DNA from: Eupeodes corollae
Lineage: Eukaryota > Arthropoda > Insecta > Diptera > Syrphidae
DNA: 64,000 nt
NCBI RefSeq assembly: GCF_945859685.1
Contig: NC_079149.1
Span: 37,785,136 to 37,849,135, forward strand
Direction: 5' to 3'
Under the pieces are notes generated by a model. The model saw only the letters and a list, made by a program, of their open reading frames with translations, searched no databases and had not been told where the DNA came from. Below are positions 35,793 through 47,471 of this stretch, piece by piece. Each line of letters opens with the position of its first letter. Position 1 is the stretch's first letter. The translations under genes were made by a program, and so were the position numbers.

Positions 35793-36547
35793 AACTTCCC
35801 ATAGGAAGTTATTGTAATGCGTCCTATTTGTCAAATTGAAAATTTGACATTTCTTGACGTTTCAAGAGATATCAACTTTGTTATACAGATAATAACATAT
35901 AATTAGCAGAAAGATGCAGAAAGGGCTCTCAAGAAAATTGCGTATGTGGAACATTTTGGTTAACCCTAAATATCTTACGAACCAAAAACGCTAGAGCCTT
36001 GAATTAAATTTTATATAATATATTGTAACGTGATATCAGAAAAGTATATTTTTTGAAAAAAATCCATTTAACGGTTTTTTTTTATAAATCAAAAAAACTG
36101 AAAAAAAAATGTGTCACCTCTAAAATTTTACGACTAAAATATGATATCATCTTCAAAACAATTTTGTGCAACGAAGAATAATGTTTTCGACATCTGATAA
36201 AATTTTTAAAAAATTCGAATTGACAGTTTTCTTACAAAAAATAAAACTCTAAAAAAAACACTACTAAAACTTGGTAAAAATTTACTTTCGGCTCAAATAG
36301 CTTTTCAAAAATTAAAAATATTAGCTTCAAACTTATTTTATTTCACAGAAAATATTGTTTTCAATATTCAGTAATTTTTATATAAAAATCCAACAGTCCG
36401 TTTTTTCATAAAAAATAAAATCTACAAAAAATGGTAAGCAAATTTGGTAAACATTGATACGAGTACATATAGACAAACTTTTAAGCAAGACAAATCGACA
36501 GACGGGATGTGAAGTTATCAGTGTGGGTCGCATCTCAGCCTCTTTTT
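35793..36547 (+). repeat. AT-rich sub-repeat element, three units shorter (copy 2)
   Basis: Same ends as 16917-18185: the AACTTCCC/GGAAGTT hairpin at 35793-35810 and a GTGTGGGTCGCATC terminus near 36535. It jumps from the unit marked at 17341 directly to the one marked at 17863. This removes 522 bases, which is three units of about 174, as expected from misalignment of tandem units. Confidence 0.85.
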
Positions 36548-37083
36548 TGCATTGTATTTTATGTATGGCAACACTGAATAAAAACAGGCAAGAAATGCCA
36601 AAATCAACCATTTTTGCGTGTTTTGTATGTAAAAAGTGAACTTTGAAAATTAATTAAAAATACAAATAAATGTTTCCTCGCTCTAAAATTGCTATAGTTA
36701 TTATTTATTTTCACATATCTATCAAATAAAAAAAACGCGTGTCGAAATTCGTACTGCGGTAATGGAAAGTTGAGCCATTAAATGCTTTAAAAGTGGTTAC
36801 GTTAAATTTCCATCTCTTCTTGTAAGTTTTGATAATTCTGAAAGCGTTTTTTGATTATTAACCGGTCCATTATCGGTCAAATATCAAACATTAAACTTAA
36901 ATACTGACTGCTGAGATTGACAGGTGTCAAAAAGCAGGGCTACTAACTTGAAACCACGTTATTAATTACCCTGTTCTGTTCAGTGCATTCTTATTTTAAA
37001 ATCAAAGAAGATTTATTAAGTCTTTTTTCTTGTCGTTGATCTTTTTTGGTGTGATAATTTTTAACCTCACTTAGAAAATTTTG
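36548..37083. other. Non-coding stretch, duplicate of 18186-18895
   Basis: AT-rich sequence, no gene recognised. Confidence 0.5.
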
Positions 37084-37690
37084 TAATTGGTCCCATTTTT
37101 CGAATTAAGAACTTTTAAATTTCTCGACAATTCAAGGTTCCTAGAATATAAAACAAAGGTTTTTGGGGAAATGGCATTGTGGGCTTGTCTACGTATTCAT
37201 TCAGGATACCTTTTATCCTTTGGCTATATCTCAAGAACGGGCACAAAAATCGGTTTCAAATCAATTTTGTTACAAATAATAACATCAAAAGATGCAGAAA
37301 ATTTTTTTTAAAAAAATTAAAAATTTTAGGTCAGTGTTTTTTTTTTTACTATGAAAAATTTTGGTGAAGAAAAAAAGAGGCTGGGCTGCGAAAACTGATA
37401 ATTTCCCATCCCGTCTGTCCATTTGTCTTGCTTAAAAGTTTGTCTATATGTATTAATGTTTACCTAATTTGCGTACTATTTTTTGTAGAATTTATTTTAT
37501 TGAATATCGAAAATAATATTTTCTGTAAAACGAAATAAGTTTGAAGCCAATATTTTAAATTTTTGAAAAGCTATTTTAATCAAAAGTAAATTTTTACCAA
37601 GTTTTAGTATTGTTTTTTTTTTTTTTGTTAAGGTTCTTATTTTTTTTGTAAGAAAAAACTGTCAAACCAATATTTCTCAAAATTAGTGCC
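37084..37690. repeat. AT-rich repeat family, two head-to-head pieces (copy 2)
   Basis: Duplicate of 18896-19600. The forward arm ends near 37360 and is followed at once by the reverse piece starting GAGGCTGGGCTGCG at 37376. It ends next to the Transib-like region at about 37690. Confidence 0.75.
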
Positions 37691-39795
37691 GATGCGCCCA
37701 GTGTTGCGAGCCTATACAAAAGTTGATCAAAAATACTTGCGATATTGTTTTTTTTTAGTTTTATCTTTTATTCACATTTTTAGTAATGTTTTATAATAAA
37801 AGACACATTTTTTAAGTTTAAAAACATATTCGTATATATTTTTGCCGATTTTAAAACAATAGTTACACTAAGAAAGCAATTATTAAAAATGAAAAAAAAA
37901 AAATATTAACACATATAAAGATTTTGAATCGTTTTTTATCAATTTTCTAAATATTCCAGTATATCTTCATCTATAATTTTTGGTTGAAAGTTTCTTAATT
38001 TATTTCGAATACTTGAAATTAAAGGATCTGACGTTATAAGCATCACATTCATCAATTCTATATTTGTATTTTTCCGGGAAGACTTTCTGGTATGATTTTC
38101 CCTTAACTTTCTTGACTCCTTATGTCTTCCTTCTAAGGCATCTTCGGATAATTATCCAATAGGTATTGAGAAGAAGCCAATAATATCTGCACCATGCATA
38201 AGAACTTTGTGTATTGACATTGGCATGTAGTACCACAAATAAGAATTTAAATATAAAAGCTTTGTTATCTCAGAGCTAAGATTTGCCTGTCGAAAAAATG
38301 TTCGTGCGGTGTTACCATCGTTCGTAGAACCGTACCCAGGCTTTGGTTGGTCAATCAGAAGTACCATTTTATCTTTGAATTCCCTTTGAATCCTTTTTTT
38401 ATTTTGATCAAAAGTTTCCCTATTCGCGGATCCACGTACCTGCCAACACTTTAAGGACAATCTATGAAGGATACACTCAAAACTTCTAATCCAATTGTGT
38501 AGGGTCGATAACCCATATTTATAAGTTTGTATGTTTGGTTGAAGATCGCCAACATTTTGTTGGTTCATAAGTTTTGGTGTTGCACCACATACTATGTAGC
38601 AGGTTTGTGTGGAACGAGTATCAGTAACAATGTTGCATATACTGCCATCGATCATTGTAAATATCATTTCAAAACTAATGTCACCTTCTTTTATTGGTAA
38701 TGTTATTGGTAGTAAGTTATCAATTTCATGGTTCATTCTGGTCAACTCATTATTAACAATATCTTTGGATTCTTTGATAAAATGAAAACGAATAGGTTGA
38801 CAGAAAAAGGTAGAAGACGGTGCAGTGTTATTTCACTTAACTAAATCTGTATTTGATTCAACTAATTTAAGAGGGACAAAGGCGGTGATGAACAAAAACT
38901 CATCTGTTAAATTTGAATCCGAAAATTTTTGTTTATAGTTGCTATGACCCGAAGAACCATCGAAACCCCACTTACAGATAAGTTTAAGGGGAGCAGAAGA
39001 ATTGAAATGTATTTCTTCGCTTGATTGAATTATAGATGAAGCAGTTTTATGTAAAAGCTCTTGTAGATTTACGAGTACTTATGCATTTGTTTCATCAGTA
39101 GTGATATTCTGAGGTAGTAAATCCTTTTTGGTTTTCATTATGGAATAGTAACTCGGGAAGGTATCAGGGTGAATGTTATTTATAACCTTTCTAAGCCTTT
39201 CATATGATCGACATGAAAGATCAAGATCGATGAACAAAGCTAAAGCGTCTAAGAGTTATAAAGGCTTTTTTCATATTATAATTTTTACTTGATATAGTTG
39301 CAGCAAATTTGATTTCATTGTGATCTCTGCCATGACATAAATCCGCCACTATTCGTTTTTTCGACAAGAGATTAAAACCTTCAAAATCTTTGCGTGGTCT
39401 ACCTCGTTTGGGATTTTGAATTTCTGCTGCTCTATTTTATAAAAATTTTAAAACATCTTCAATTATCTTTAAAGGCTTATTTAAATTAACACAATATTTT
39501 GTATTAAATTTTTTGAAATTCCTTCCTGTTGACCTCTAATAACTGAACATTTTTGAAGTAAATAAATTTACTTTATACTTATTTTAATTGCATCTGGAGC
39601 ATTATGAAGTTTATAAAAATCCAAAACAAAATCGAAAACGGGTGAACTCTTGACTTTCGAGTTAACTAACCGCCATTTCTCGAAACAATCTCTTTTTTCG
39701 AGTACCTGAAAGGCTGTACAAAAAAAGCGAATATATCACGAAAAAGCAAACAGACGCAAATCAAATTTTGCCAACATCAAGCATTGGGCTAAGGC
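37691..39795 (-). pseudogene. Transib/RAG1-like transposase, degraded (copy 2)
   Basis: Holds the longest open piece of this gene (38152-38745). In order: TMIDGSICNIV, the second aspartate region; CYIVCGATPKLMNQQ; YGLSTLHNWIRSFECILH; KCWQVRGSANRETF; PKPGYGSTNDGNTARTFF; and IHKVLMHGADIIGFF. The DGSSG first-aspartate motif lies upstream near 38950. Past 38152 the PIGQLSED motif has a stop in place of Gln, followed by SEDALEGRHKE with the glutamate. HTRKSSRKNTNIELMNVML near 38050-38105 is kept here but deleted in copy 1. Copy 2 lacks about 110 bases (between 38264 and 38268) that copy 1 retains. Both copies share most frameshifts. Confidence 0.8.
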
Positions 39796-39976
39796 AACAA
39801 AATATAAAAATATTATTCAGGTGTTTTTAGGAGTTTTTTTTTAAACCTTATTTGAATATCAGTTTCATTAATTTTTTGAAGTCGTCCGAAAAAAAGCTTG
39901 TAACTTACCCATTTTCTTATAAAATCTGGATTTTTTTTATTATTACTTCAAAGGCTTAATACAATTAAAATAAATA

Positions 39977-41278
39977 AACGGTGATTTTTTAAGAGCTTGA
40001 GAACTTTTAAAAAAAAAACCCATACAATTTTCAAAATCTCATCGATTCTATATTTGAAACGTTAGATTGGTCCATGACATTTACTTTTTGAAGATAATTT
40101 CATTTAAATGTTGACCGCGGCTGCGTCTTAGGTGGTCCATTCGGAAAGTCCAATTTTGGGTAACTTTTTCGAGCATTTCGGCCGGAATAGCCCGAATTTC
40201 TTCGGAAATGTTGTCTTCCAAAGCTGGAATAGTTGCTAGCTTATTTGTGTAGACTTTAGATTTGACGTAGCCCCACAAAAAATAGTCTGAAGGCGTCAAA
40301 TCGCATGATCTTGGTGGCCAACTTACCGGTCCATTAATTGAGATGAATTGTTCTCCGAAGTTTTCCCTCAAAATGGCCATAGAATCGCGAGCTGTGTGGC
40401 ATGTAGCGCCATCTTGTTGAAACCACATGTCAACCAAGTTCAGTTCTTCCATTTTTGGCAACAAAAAGTTTGTTAGCATTGAACGATAGCGATCGCCATT
40501 CACCGTAACGTTGCGTCCAACAGCATCTTTGAAAAAATACGGTCCAATGATTCCACCAGCGTACAAACCACACCAAACAGTGCATTTTTCGGGATGCATG
40601 GGCAGTTCTTGAACGGCTTCTGGTTGCTCTTCACTCCAAATGCGACAATTTTGCTTATTTCCGTAGCCATTCAACCAGAAATGAGCCTCATCTCTGAACA
40701 AAATTGGTCGATAAAAAGCGGATTTTCTGCCAACTTTTCTAGGGCCCATTCACTGAAAATTCGACGTTGTGGCAGATCGTTCGGCTTCAGTTCTTGCACG
40801 AGCTGTATTTTATACGGTTTTACACTAAGATCTTTGCGTAAAATCTTCCATGTGGTCGAATAACACAAACCCAATTGCTGCGAACGGCGACGAATCGACA
40901 TTTCACGGTCTTCAGCAACACTCTCAGAAACAGACGCAATATTCTCTTCTGTACGCACTGTACGCATTCGTGTGGTTGGTTTAATGTCCAATAAAGTAAA
41001 CTGAGTGCGAAAGTTGGTCACAATCGCATTAATTGTTTGCTCACTTGGTCGATTATGTAGACCATAAATCGGACGTAAAGCGCGAAACACATTTCCAACC
41101 GAACACTGATTTTGGTAATAAAATTCAATGATTTGCAAGCGTTGCTCGTTAGTAAGTCTATTCATGATGAGATGTCAAAGCATACTGAGCATCTTTCTCT
41201 TTGACACCATGTCTGAAATCCCGCGTGATCTGTCAAATACTAATGCATGAAAATCCTAACCTCAAAAAAATCACCCCT
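39977..41278 (-). mobile_element. Mariner-type transposon, copy with one frameshift
   Basis: About 1302 bases, bounded on both sides by TA (39975-39976 and 41279-41280), the target duplication of the Tc1/mariner superfamily. The ends are imperfect inverted repeats sharing GGTGATTTTTT: the left reads AACGGTGATTTTTTAAGAG, and the right, reversed, AGGGGTGATTTTTTTGAGG. It carries one transposase gene on the minus strand. The internal sequence is very close to the copy at 59669-60966, which suggests recent movement. Confidence 0.92.
40081..41165 (-). pseudogene. Mariner-type transposase, 1-base deletion
   Basis: The cut-and-paste transposase starts at the ATG at 41165 and ends at 40081. The total length of 1085 bases is one short of a 361-codon frame plus stop. 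The N-terminal half (40671-41165) has a helix-turn-helix region (LTNEQRLQIIEFYYQ) and a second one near SIRRRSQQLGL. The catalytic half (40081-40749) has RDEAHFW, QQDGATCHTA and CDLTPSDYFLWG, so all three aspartates are present. The two halves are in different frames because a T run has five bases here (40713-40717) and six in the other copy. This would end translation shortly after the first catalytic motif. Confidence 0.92.
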
Positions 41279-41494
41279 TATAACGTTCTATAACAAAAAA
41301 AAATTGATATTTATGAAAAGAACACTATTCAAACATCGGCATCAACTTTCTTTGTGTTTTCCATTTCTCCTTTGTATCTAAGTTTCAAAGCTTAGATCTC
41401 ATCCAGTGATAAGAATTTCTTCGGAAAAATACCGTTTTAATATGATAATCTATTTTATGTATCAAAAAAATGTGTACGTGACAACTCATCTTTC

Positions 41495-42065
41495 GATTTT
41501 GAAAACAATATTTTTTATAAGTTAAAATTAATTGGAATCGATAATCTCAAATTTTTGAAAAGATATTAGAGTTGAAAATCAATTTTTACCTTTTTTTGTT
41601 AACATTTTTTTTAAGTTTTTATTTTTTATTAAAAATACTGTCAATTCTATTTTTCTCAAAATTTTAACAGACTTTAAAAAATTTATTTTTCGTGGCACCA
41701 AATTTTTTTGGAGAATAAATCATATTTTAATCGTAAAATTTTTGAGGTGACATTTTTTTTTCAGTTTTTTTGATATATAAAAAAAATGGTTAATTGATTT
41801 TTTTTTTTCCAAAAATATATTTAGTTGGTATCACGTTACAATATATGATATGCAATTTACTTCAAGTCCTTAGCGTTTTTGGGTTCGTGAGATATTTAGG
41901 GTTAACCAAAATTTTCACGGACGACGAAAAAACATCTCGCACGTACAGACATCTTTCTAAAAATCTTTTATTTTGACTCTAGGGACCTTGAAATGTCGAT
42001 AAATGTCAACATTTTTAATTTTATAAATAGGACCCATTACAATAACTTCTATGAGAAGTCAAAAA
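41495..42065 (-). repeat. AT-rich repeat family, hairpin-side fragment
   Basis: Reverse-orientation copy covering one to two sub-repeat units (CAATTTTTACC, ACTGTCAATTC) and the whole hairpin-side arm: TAGGGTTAACCAAAAT, TTTATTTTGACTCTAGGGACCTTG and CAATAACTTCTATGAGAAGTC at about 42040-42060. The GAGGCTGGG terminus is missing on the left. Confidence 0.8.
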
Positions 42066-45000
42066 TAACTCAAGTGTTAAAACGTATTTTGAACTCAAAT
42101 ATCTCGAAAATAAATAAAACTATTGACATCAAAATTATTTTATTTTATAAAAAGTATTATGGTTAATATTTGTTAATTTTATTGGATAAATCCAATCGTA
42201 ATTTTATAACTTTCAAAAAACTAGCTAAACCTGACCTTATTCACTATGTTTTTTTTTTTTAAATTGAGACATCTAAGATACTAATTGAAATGAAATGACG
42301 TTAGGAGCATATTTCTTTTAAAATAGGTACTTTTGACGAGTTACGTATCTTTTTGTGGGTAAGGATTAATATCATCTTTATATATCACAAATAATGCTTT
42401 ATTTTTTCTGGCTAAAATTAAATATTAAACGTTAACAATTCTGGCCATATAATGTTTTGGAAGAAGTTCAACCGTTTCCAGAGAGCAAGCAGTGAAAGAT
42501 CTTAAAAAGAAAACGAATACCCTATTTTGTATTGTGCCCCGCTCTTGTTTTTATTAGTCTAGAGCCTTCCTAAAATAAACGGTGCAGTAGCTACTGAGAT
42601 TAACGCATCAAACAAACAAACAAAAAACAAACTCTCAAGCTTTATAATTTTATTATTGATACAAAATTTGCAAAAGAATCCTACAAAAAAATGTTTATCG
42701 ACTTAAATATGATCTCTTTCGAAAACAGATTTTCAAATCAAACATATGCAATATAAATTTTAAATTGCATATAAATGTTCAACCAATATTCTAAAGGTGA
42801 GGTTTTTGATTAACGATTTTCATCCTTACGGAATATTTTGAATTCGTCCTTTTTAGTTTCTCAATTTATCAAAATTTGATTAAGAATCTTAATAGATTCC
42901 CATACAAATCTCTTAAACTTGTAGCTACATACTTATGCCTTCGCTTTTTTAAGTAAGTTCTTAACTTGCGTACATCTAAATGTGCAATTCTTAAAATTAT
43001 TTTCTTGGCATTTCTTTGATTGTTGCTTTCACATTTGTAATCAATCAATTTCAATCTAAAAAAGAAAAAATATCAAAAGCTCATGATTTAAGAGGTCAAT
43101 TATAGATAAATCTTAAGAATGGCCTGAAGTATACAGGGAAACGTCAATAGTTACATGTGTATACATAAAGTGTGTTTCTAATTAAATTCAAAATTGTGGA
43201 AGATAAGTTTAGTAATGTCTTTTTTGTTATAAATTCAAAAATTAAAATTTTCATTGAAAACTTTTATTTTGTTACGAATTTGATATTTTACGGATTGAAA
43301 CTTAAAGGATCAAATACGTGAAAGGAGTAAACTTTTGTTGTACAACTATAAGAATTACGATTCAGCATATAAATATATTTTAGTCAGAAACACTCTGTTC
43401 ATTCCCATCTTTTTGGATATTTTTTGAAACCATAACCCACCTCTCCTTCACCTTCTTTTATTTTATTATATTTAATCAGAGAATTTTATATTAGAAAACA
43501 CAATCACCTAACTTACTTGATGTTTGTTCATTCAGTCACTTCATCTCTAAACAGGTCATACAAGAAAGATATATATTTCATTATAACGCATCATTTAACT
43601 CCCAGAGTGGCAGTATATTGTGCCATTCTTCAGCATCCCAAATCTGTTTCTTTTTATATTTTTATATTTATGTTATATTCCCCAAGGAGAAGGTTAGGTA
43701 TAAACCTTTCCTTTTATTTCCACAAACCAGCTAGACGTCATGTTTGGATTTATTGCCAATTGGCATGGCAACAAACCTAAATTAGTCCAATAAAAAAAAA
43801 TACGAGAAAATAAGAGAAACCCTGAATCCTTCGCTGAAGAGAAAAACGAAGAAAAGAAAACAAAACGAAGAAAGAATATATTTTTCATTTTCGTCTCATT
43901 AGAAACAGGACCAAGAATCAGACCATCACCATCAACATCGCCATCATCAAAGCAAAAGGATAATCATCCAGAAATAATTCATAATTATTTGATGAAAAAT
44001 AAAATAATACAAAATAAAAGAAAAGCAAAACGAAACAAAAAATATTAAACTAAACTGTTAAAGATCGATTTAAGAAGAAATGGCTAGAATCATTTTTGAT
44101 GGCTATAATAAATTTCCAATCAACTTCTTCTCAATTGAACTTAACTTGTGATTGAAGAAAACGTTGTTATTTAAAAAAAATAAAGGAAAAAATTGGTGAA
44201 GGTCGGAATGTTAAAATCTCCATCCATTTACACAAAAATTAAGGAAAAAAAGATTCATATAAATCGATTGATGCTTTAACTTTATATAATGTTGGATTTT
44301 TTTCTGAAAATCATTTTCATTTGTATCCATAGTTGTTTTATTTATTCGAACATGAAAAACATTAGATATTTATTTTGAAAGGTTTGTTGGTTAGGTAAGA
44401 AATGGCTTGAAATAACTCAAAAATCAACTGTAATCAACTTAAATATATAGTTTTATACTTCTACTAATTAAAATAAATTAAATACCTTTTAGTTAACTCG
44501 TTGGGTATTTTTTTCAATCAAATTTTGAAACAGATTGACTTATTTTTTAATATCCCTAAATTCATATTTTAACACAGCAAATCTTAAAATTTTACGTGTT
44601 CTAGTTTATGATACATTTTTATTTTCAATTGAAAATATTAATATTTAAGGTGGCACTTGGATTTTAAAAACAGATTTGGCCAGAAAAGATTGATTTAAAT
44701 GTTCTTAAAATTGTATTACTATAAAGAAAAACAAAATATAACAAAAAAGTGCAATTAGGCGTATACGTACTTTTTTGTCTTTCTAACAAAACATTCTTAA
44801 ATAATATATATTTCCGTGAAAAATAATAATAATCAATAATATCAGGGATTTTAAATTGTCCTCGGCTGAAGGGTCCGGAACCAGGATACTACTCCCAAAA
44901 TCATTAAGTTTTAATTATGGTATTGATTTTGTCAAATAAGAAAATTACTTCTCGAAAAATAGCAGTTACTTCGTTAGTTTGTCTCAGAAAAAAACGGGAA

Positions 45001-45112
45001 GTTAAAGAAAGTGTGAACTAATAGAATTGAAAATACAACCACATTTTTGAATTTATTGAGATTTTGATTTGCTTTAAACCAACTCCGTAGTCTTTTTAGT
45101 TTTAAAATTTAT
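42066..45112. other. Long AT-rich stretch, no gene recognised
   Basis: About 3 kb outside the duplication. It contains a CATCAC/CAACATCGCC trinucleotide-like patch near 43920-43950 and a mixed-composition stretch near 43690-43780. Candidate frames (42869-43054, 43517-43780) are short and without motifs or good splice sites. Probably intergenic or intronic. Confidence 0.5.
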
Positions 45113-46045
45113 ACAAGAGGCTGGGATGCGACCCACACTCATAACTTCCTATCCCGTCTGTCTATTTGTCTTTCTTAAAACTTTGTAGGTTTACTGGGTT
45201 GAAAAAGTTGTTAGTTGAATTATTATTATTATCTGTGAAATGAAAGAAGTAAATTTTTACCAAGTTTTAGCATTGTTTTTTTGTTAGGTTTTATTTTTTG
45301 TAAAAAAAAACTGTCAATTAGATTTTTCTAAAAATTTTACTGAATGTTGACTATAATATTTTTTAAAAGATACAATTATACAATACCATAATCTTAAATT
45401 TTTGAAAATATATTTGAGTCGAAATTCAATTTTTACTAACTTTGAGTAATGTTTTTTTTTTTAGGTTTTTATTTTTTATAAACAAATTGTCAATTCCATT
45501 TTTCTCAAAATTTTACCAGATGATAAAACCTTTATTTTTCGTGGCACAAAATTTTTTTGGAGATAAAATCGTTTTGTATTCGTAAAATTTTCGAAGTGAA
45601 ACATTTTCAGTTTTTTTGATTTATAAAAAAACTGTTAATTGGAATTTTTTCCAAAAATATACTTTTTTGATATCACGTCACAATATGTTATACAAAATTC
45701 AAGTCTCAAGCGTTTTTAGTTCGTAAGATATTTAGGGTTAACCAACATTTTCAACCTTGTTTTGAACTGCTATGGTAAAAAAAATTGACCAAGAAATTTT
45801 CTTGAGAGCTCTTTCTGCATCTCTGTCTTTTTATCTGTATAAAAGAATTTATTTGAAGTCGATATTTACGAGTATTCTGGTTTTTGAGCTATGGACAACG
45901 AAAAAAACGTCGCGAACGTACGGACATACGGTCGTACAGACATCTTTCTAAAAATCTTTTATTTCGACTCTAGGGACCTTGAAACGTCGAGTTATGTCAA
46001 CATTTTCCATTTGACAAATCGAACCCATTACAATAAATTCCTATA
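45113..46045 (-). repeat. AT-rich repeat family, copy with both ends
   Basis: Starts with the family terminus GAGGCTGGGATGCGACCCAC at 45117-45136 and runs through CATAACTTCCTATCCCGTCTG. It has about two sub-repeats and the hairpin-side arm (AGGGACCTTGAAACGTCGAG near 45975). It ends in ATTACAATAAATTCCTAT near 46040, where the hairpin is degraded. The orientation is opposite to 16917-18185. Confidence 0.85.
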
Positions 46046-47153
46046 AATATTATAAACAAAATTAAAATTTACCTAACGAACCAAATCAATCTTTGTGTAG
46101 ACCTAGAAAACCTCGAGTTTTTATAAGTAAACTATTTTATAAGATAAATAAACTATCTGACCCGACACTCGTTGTTTTGTCATATAAATAATTTCTAGAG
46201 AATACTATGCTAGAAATAAATATCTTATTGTTAGTGTGTAAGGATGTGGTACATATGTAAATGGAAGAGATATAGAGCAATGTAAACCGTGACAAAATAT
46301 TAAACGAACAAAAATTACCAAGAAATGTTGTTTTAATTTATTTAAATTAATTCTTTAAAATGTTAAAAGTATCGGTAATTATGACAATACTACAAAAAAA
46401 TAATATCAATCCCTTAATGCAACAGAGATTTTTTTTTTAGATTAGATAGATTTTTATTGCTCGTCTTAAATAACTAACATTGTTAACAAAAATCAAAAGA
46501 AGCATAACATTCCACCGTCTGCCTAGTTGACAAAACATAAATTGGAAAATTATTTTTCATGATATATAACTTATAAATAAACGATTTATTTACATGATTT
46601 TAAAAGTTTTTTTTTTGTTTTTGCTGAATAGTTTACTATTAAAATTAAATATTTTCTTCAGAAAGTCTCATTAACAATTCAATTCAATTATCACTCAACA
46701 AGACTAAGAACAAATTTTTTTATTTTCTCAAAAACTTTACACAACTTTTTTTTGACCTCACTCTCCTTAGCTTCTCTAAAAAGTACCTTTGTGGTCTATT
46801 TCACATTGGTAATTTAAACACCAAGTTCGGCTTAATGGACGAGTTCAGTTCTTATCCGTCGAATCCAATTGGTCTATAAAGTAAAGGAACAATTGTTGAA
46901 AGTTCGCGAATAAAATCGTCCATCCCAAACCGGCCCAGTTTAATAACTTGAGAAAAGCGATCTTGTAATTAGGAACATTGGCATTGCAAGATTGAGAAAC
47001 AGGACCCCATAGTTCGTAATTTAGGTCCTAAATCGTAAGACTCCCGTGCAGATAATTTTAGGGGAAGGGAAAACACACCGCAAGGTGTGTCCATAGTATT
47101 CCGACATTTTAGGATGGGTATTAAGCCATACTAGTTTTAGGGTGGTTAATCGT
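46046..47153. other. Non-coding stretch before the SINE
   Basis: No gene recognised. From about 46800 base composition becomes more balanced and contains a perfect hairpin (47073-47090), but no coding frame or known element could be assigned. Confidence 0.45.
47073..47090. repeat. Perfect 7-base stem hairpin
   Basis: ACACACC, loop GCAA, GGTGTGT. It lies 63 bases upstream of the SINE target duplication. The GCAA tetraloop fits the GNRA class that stabilises RNA hairpins, but no function is shown. Confidence 0.7.
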
Positions 47154-47464
47154 ACCCGTGGCATGATGGTTAGTGCGTTGGACTGTCATGCAAGGGGCAT
47201 TGGGTTCAATCCCTGCCTGTGCTACCTTAATTTAAAAAAAAAATAATTTTCGTGGGTACTGCCTCTTGCGAGGAATTGACAATTTCTTCAAGAGTAATTC
47301 TTGTCATGAAAAAGTGCTTTCTCAAATTAGCCGTTCGGATTCGGCCCAAAATTGTAGGTCCCTTCCATTCCTGACAACAGTACTCGCACACAGGAATAGT
47401 TGCGAGTTATAAGCCATTAGGCTCTGGTTCTCAACGCACTGTTGCGCCACCCAATTTATTTTTA
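47154..47464 (+). repeat. tRNA-derived SINE with 7-base target duplication
   Basis: A 311-base element flanked by TAATCGT on both sides (47147-47153 and 47465-47471). The head resembles a tRNA with an RNA polymerase III internal promoter: A box TGGCATGATGG (47159-47169) and B box GGTTCAATCCC (47203-47213). The anticodon-arm region (GACTGTCATG) does not pair well, so it is not a working tRNA. An A-rich run (47231-47242) separates the head from a body of about 220 bases that ends in CCAATTTATTTTTA. The body recurs antisense at 16569-16663 and 35444-35538. It depends on a LINE for movement; which one is not clear. Confidence 0.88.
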
Positions 47465-47471
47465 TAATCGT

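Larger units (their letters stand above)
22010..39866 (+). repeat. Copy 2 of a ~20-kb direct duplication
   Basis: This is the second copy of 684-21808. Alignment by eye is continuous through transposon fragments and non-coding DNA alike, with scattered substitutions and a handful of discrete indels. Copy 2 keeps sequence lost from copy 1: 27060-27525 (the end of an AT-rich repeat, its flank and an RTE tail) and about 50 bases near 38056-38104 inside the Transib-like gene. Sequence to the right of 39866 (a mariner insertion and flank) has no counterpart visible in copy 1 because copy 1 stops at the gap. Confidence 0.95.

Noticed and set aside
40594..40863. Plus-strand frame over the mariner-type transposase
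   Set aside because: Shadow of the minus-strand transposase, which explains the sequence completely.
47154..47230. A tRNA-Asp-like gene (GTC in anticodon position)
   Set aside because: The A and B boxes are there, but the acceptor and anticodon stems do not pair and a SINE body plus target duplications follow, so it is a SINE head.
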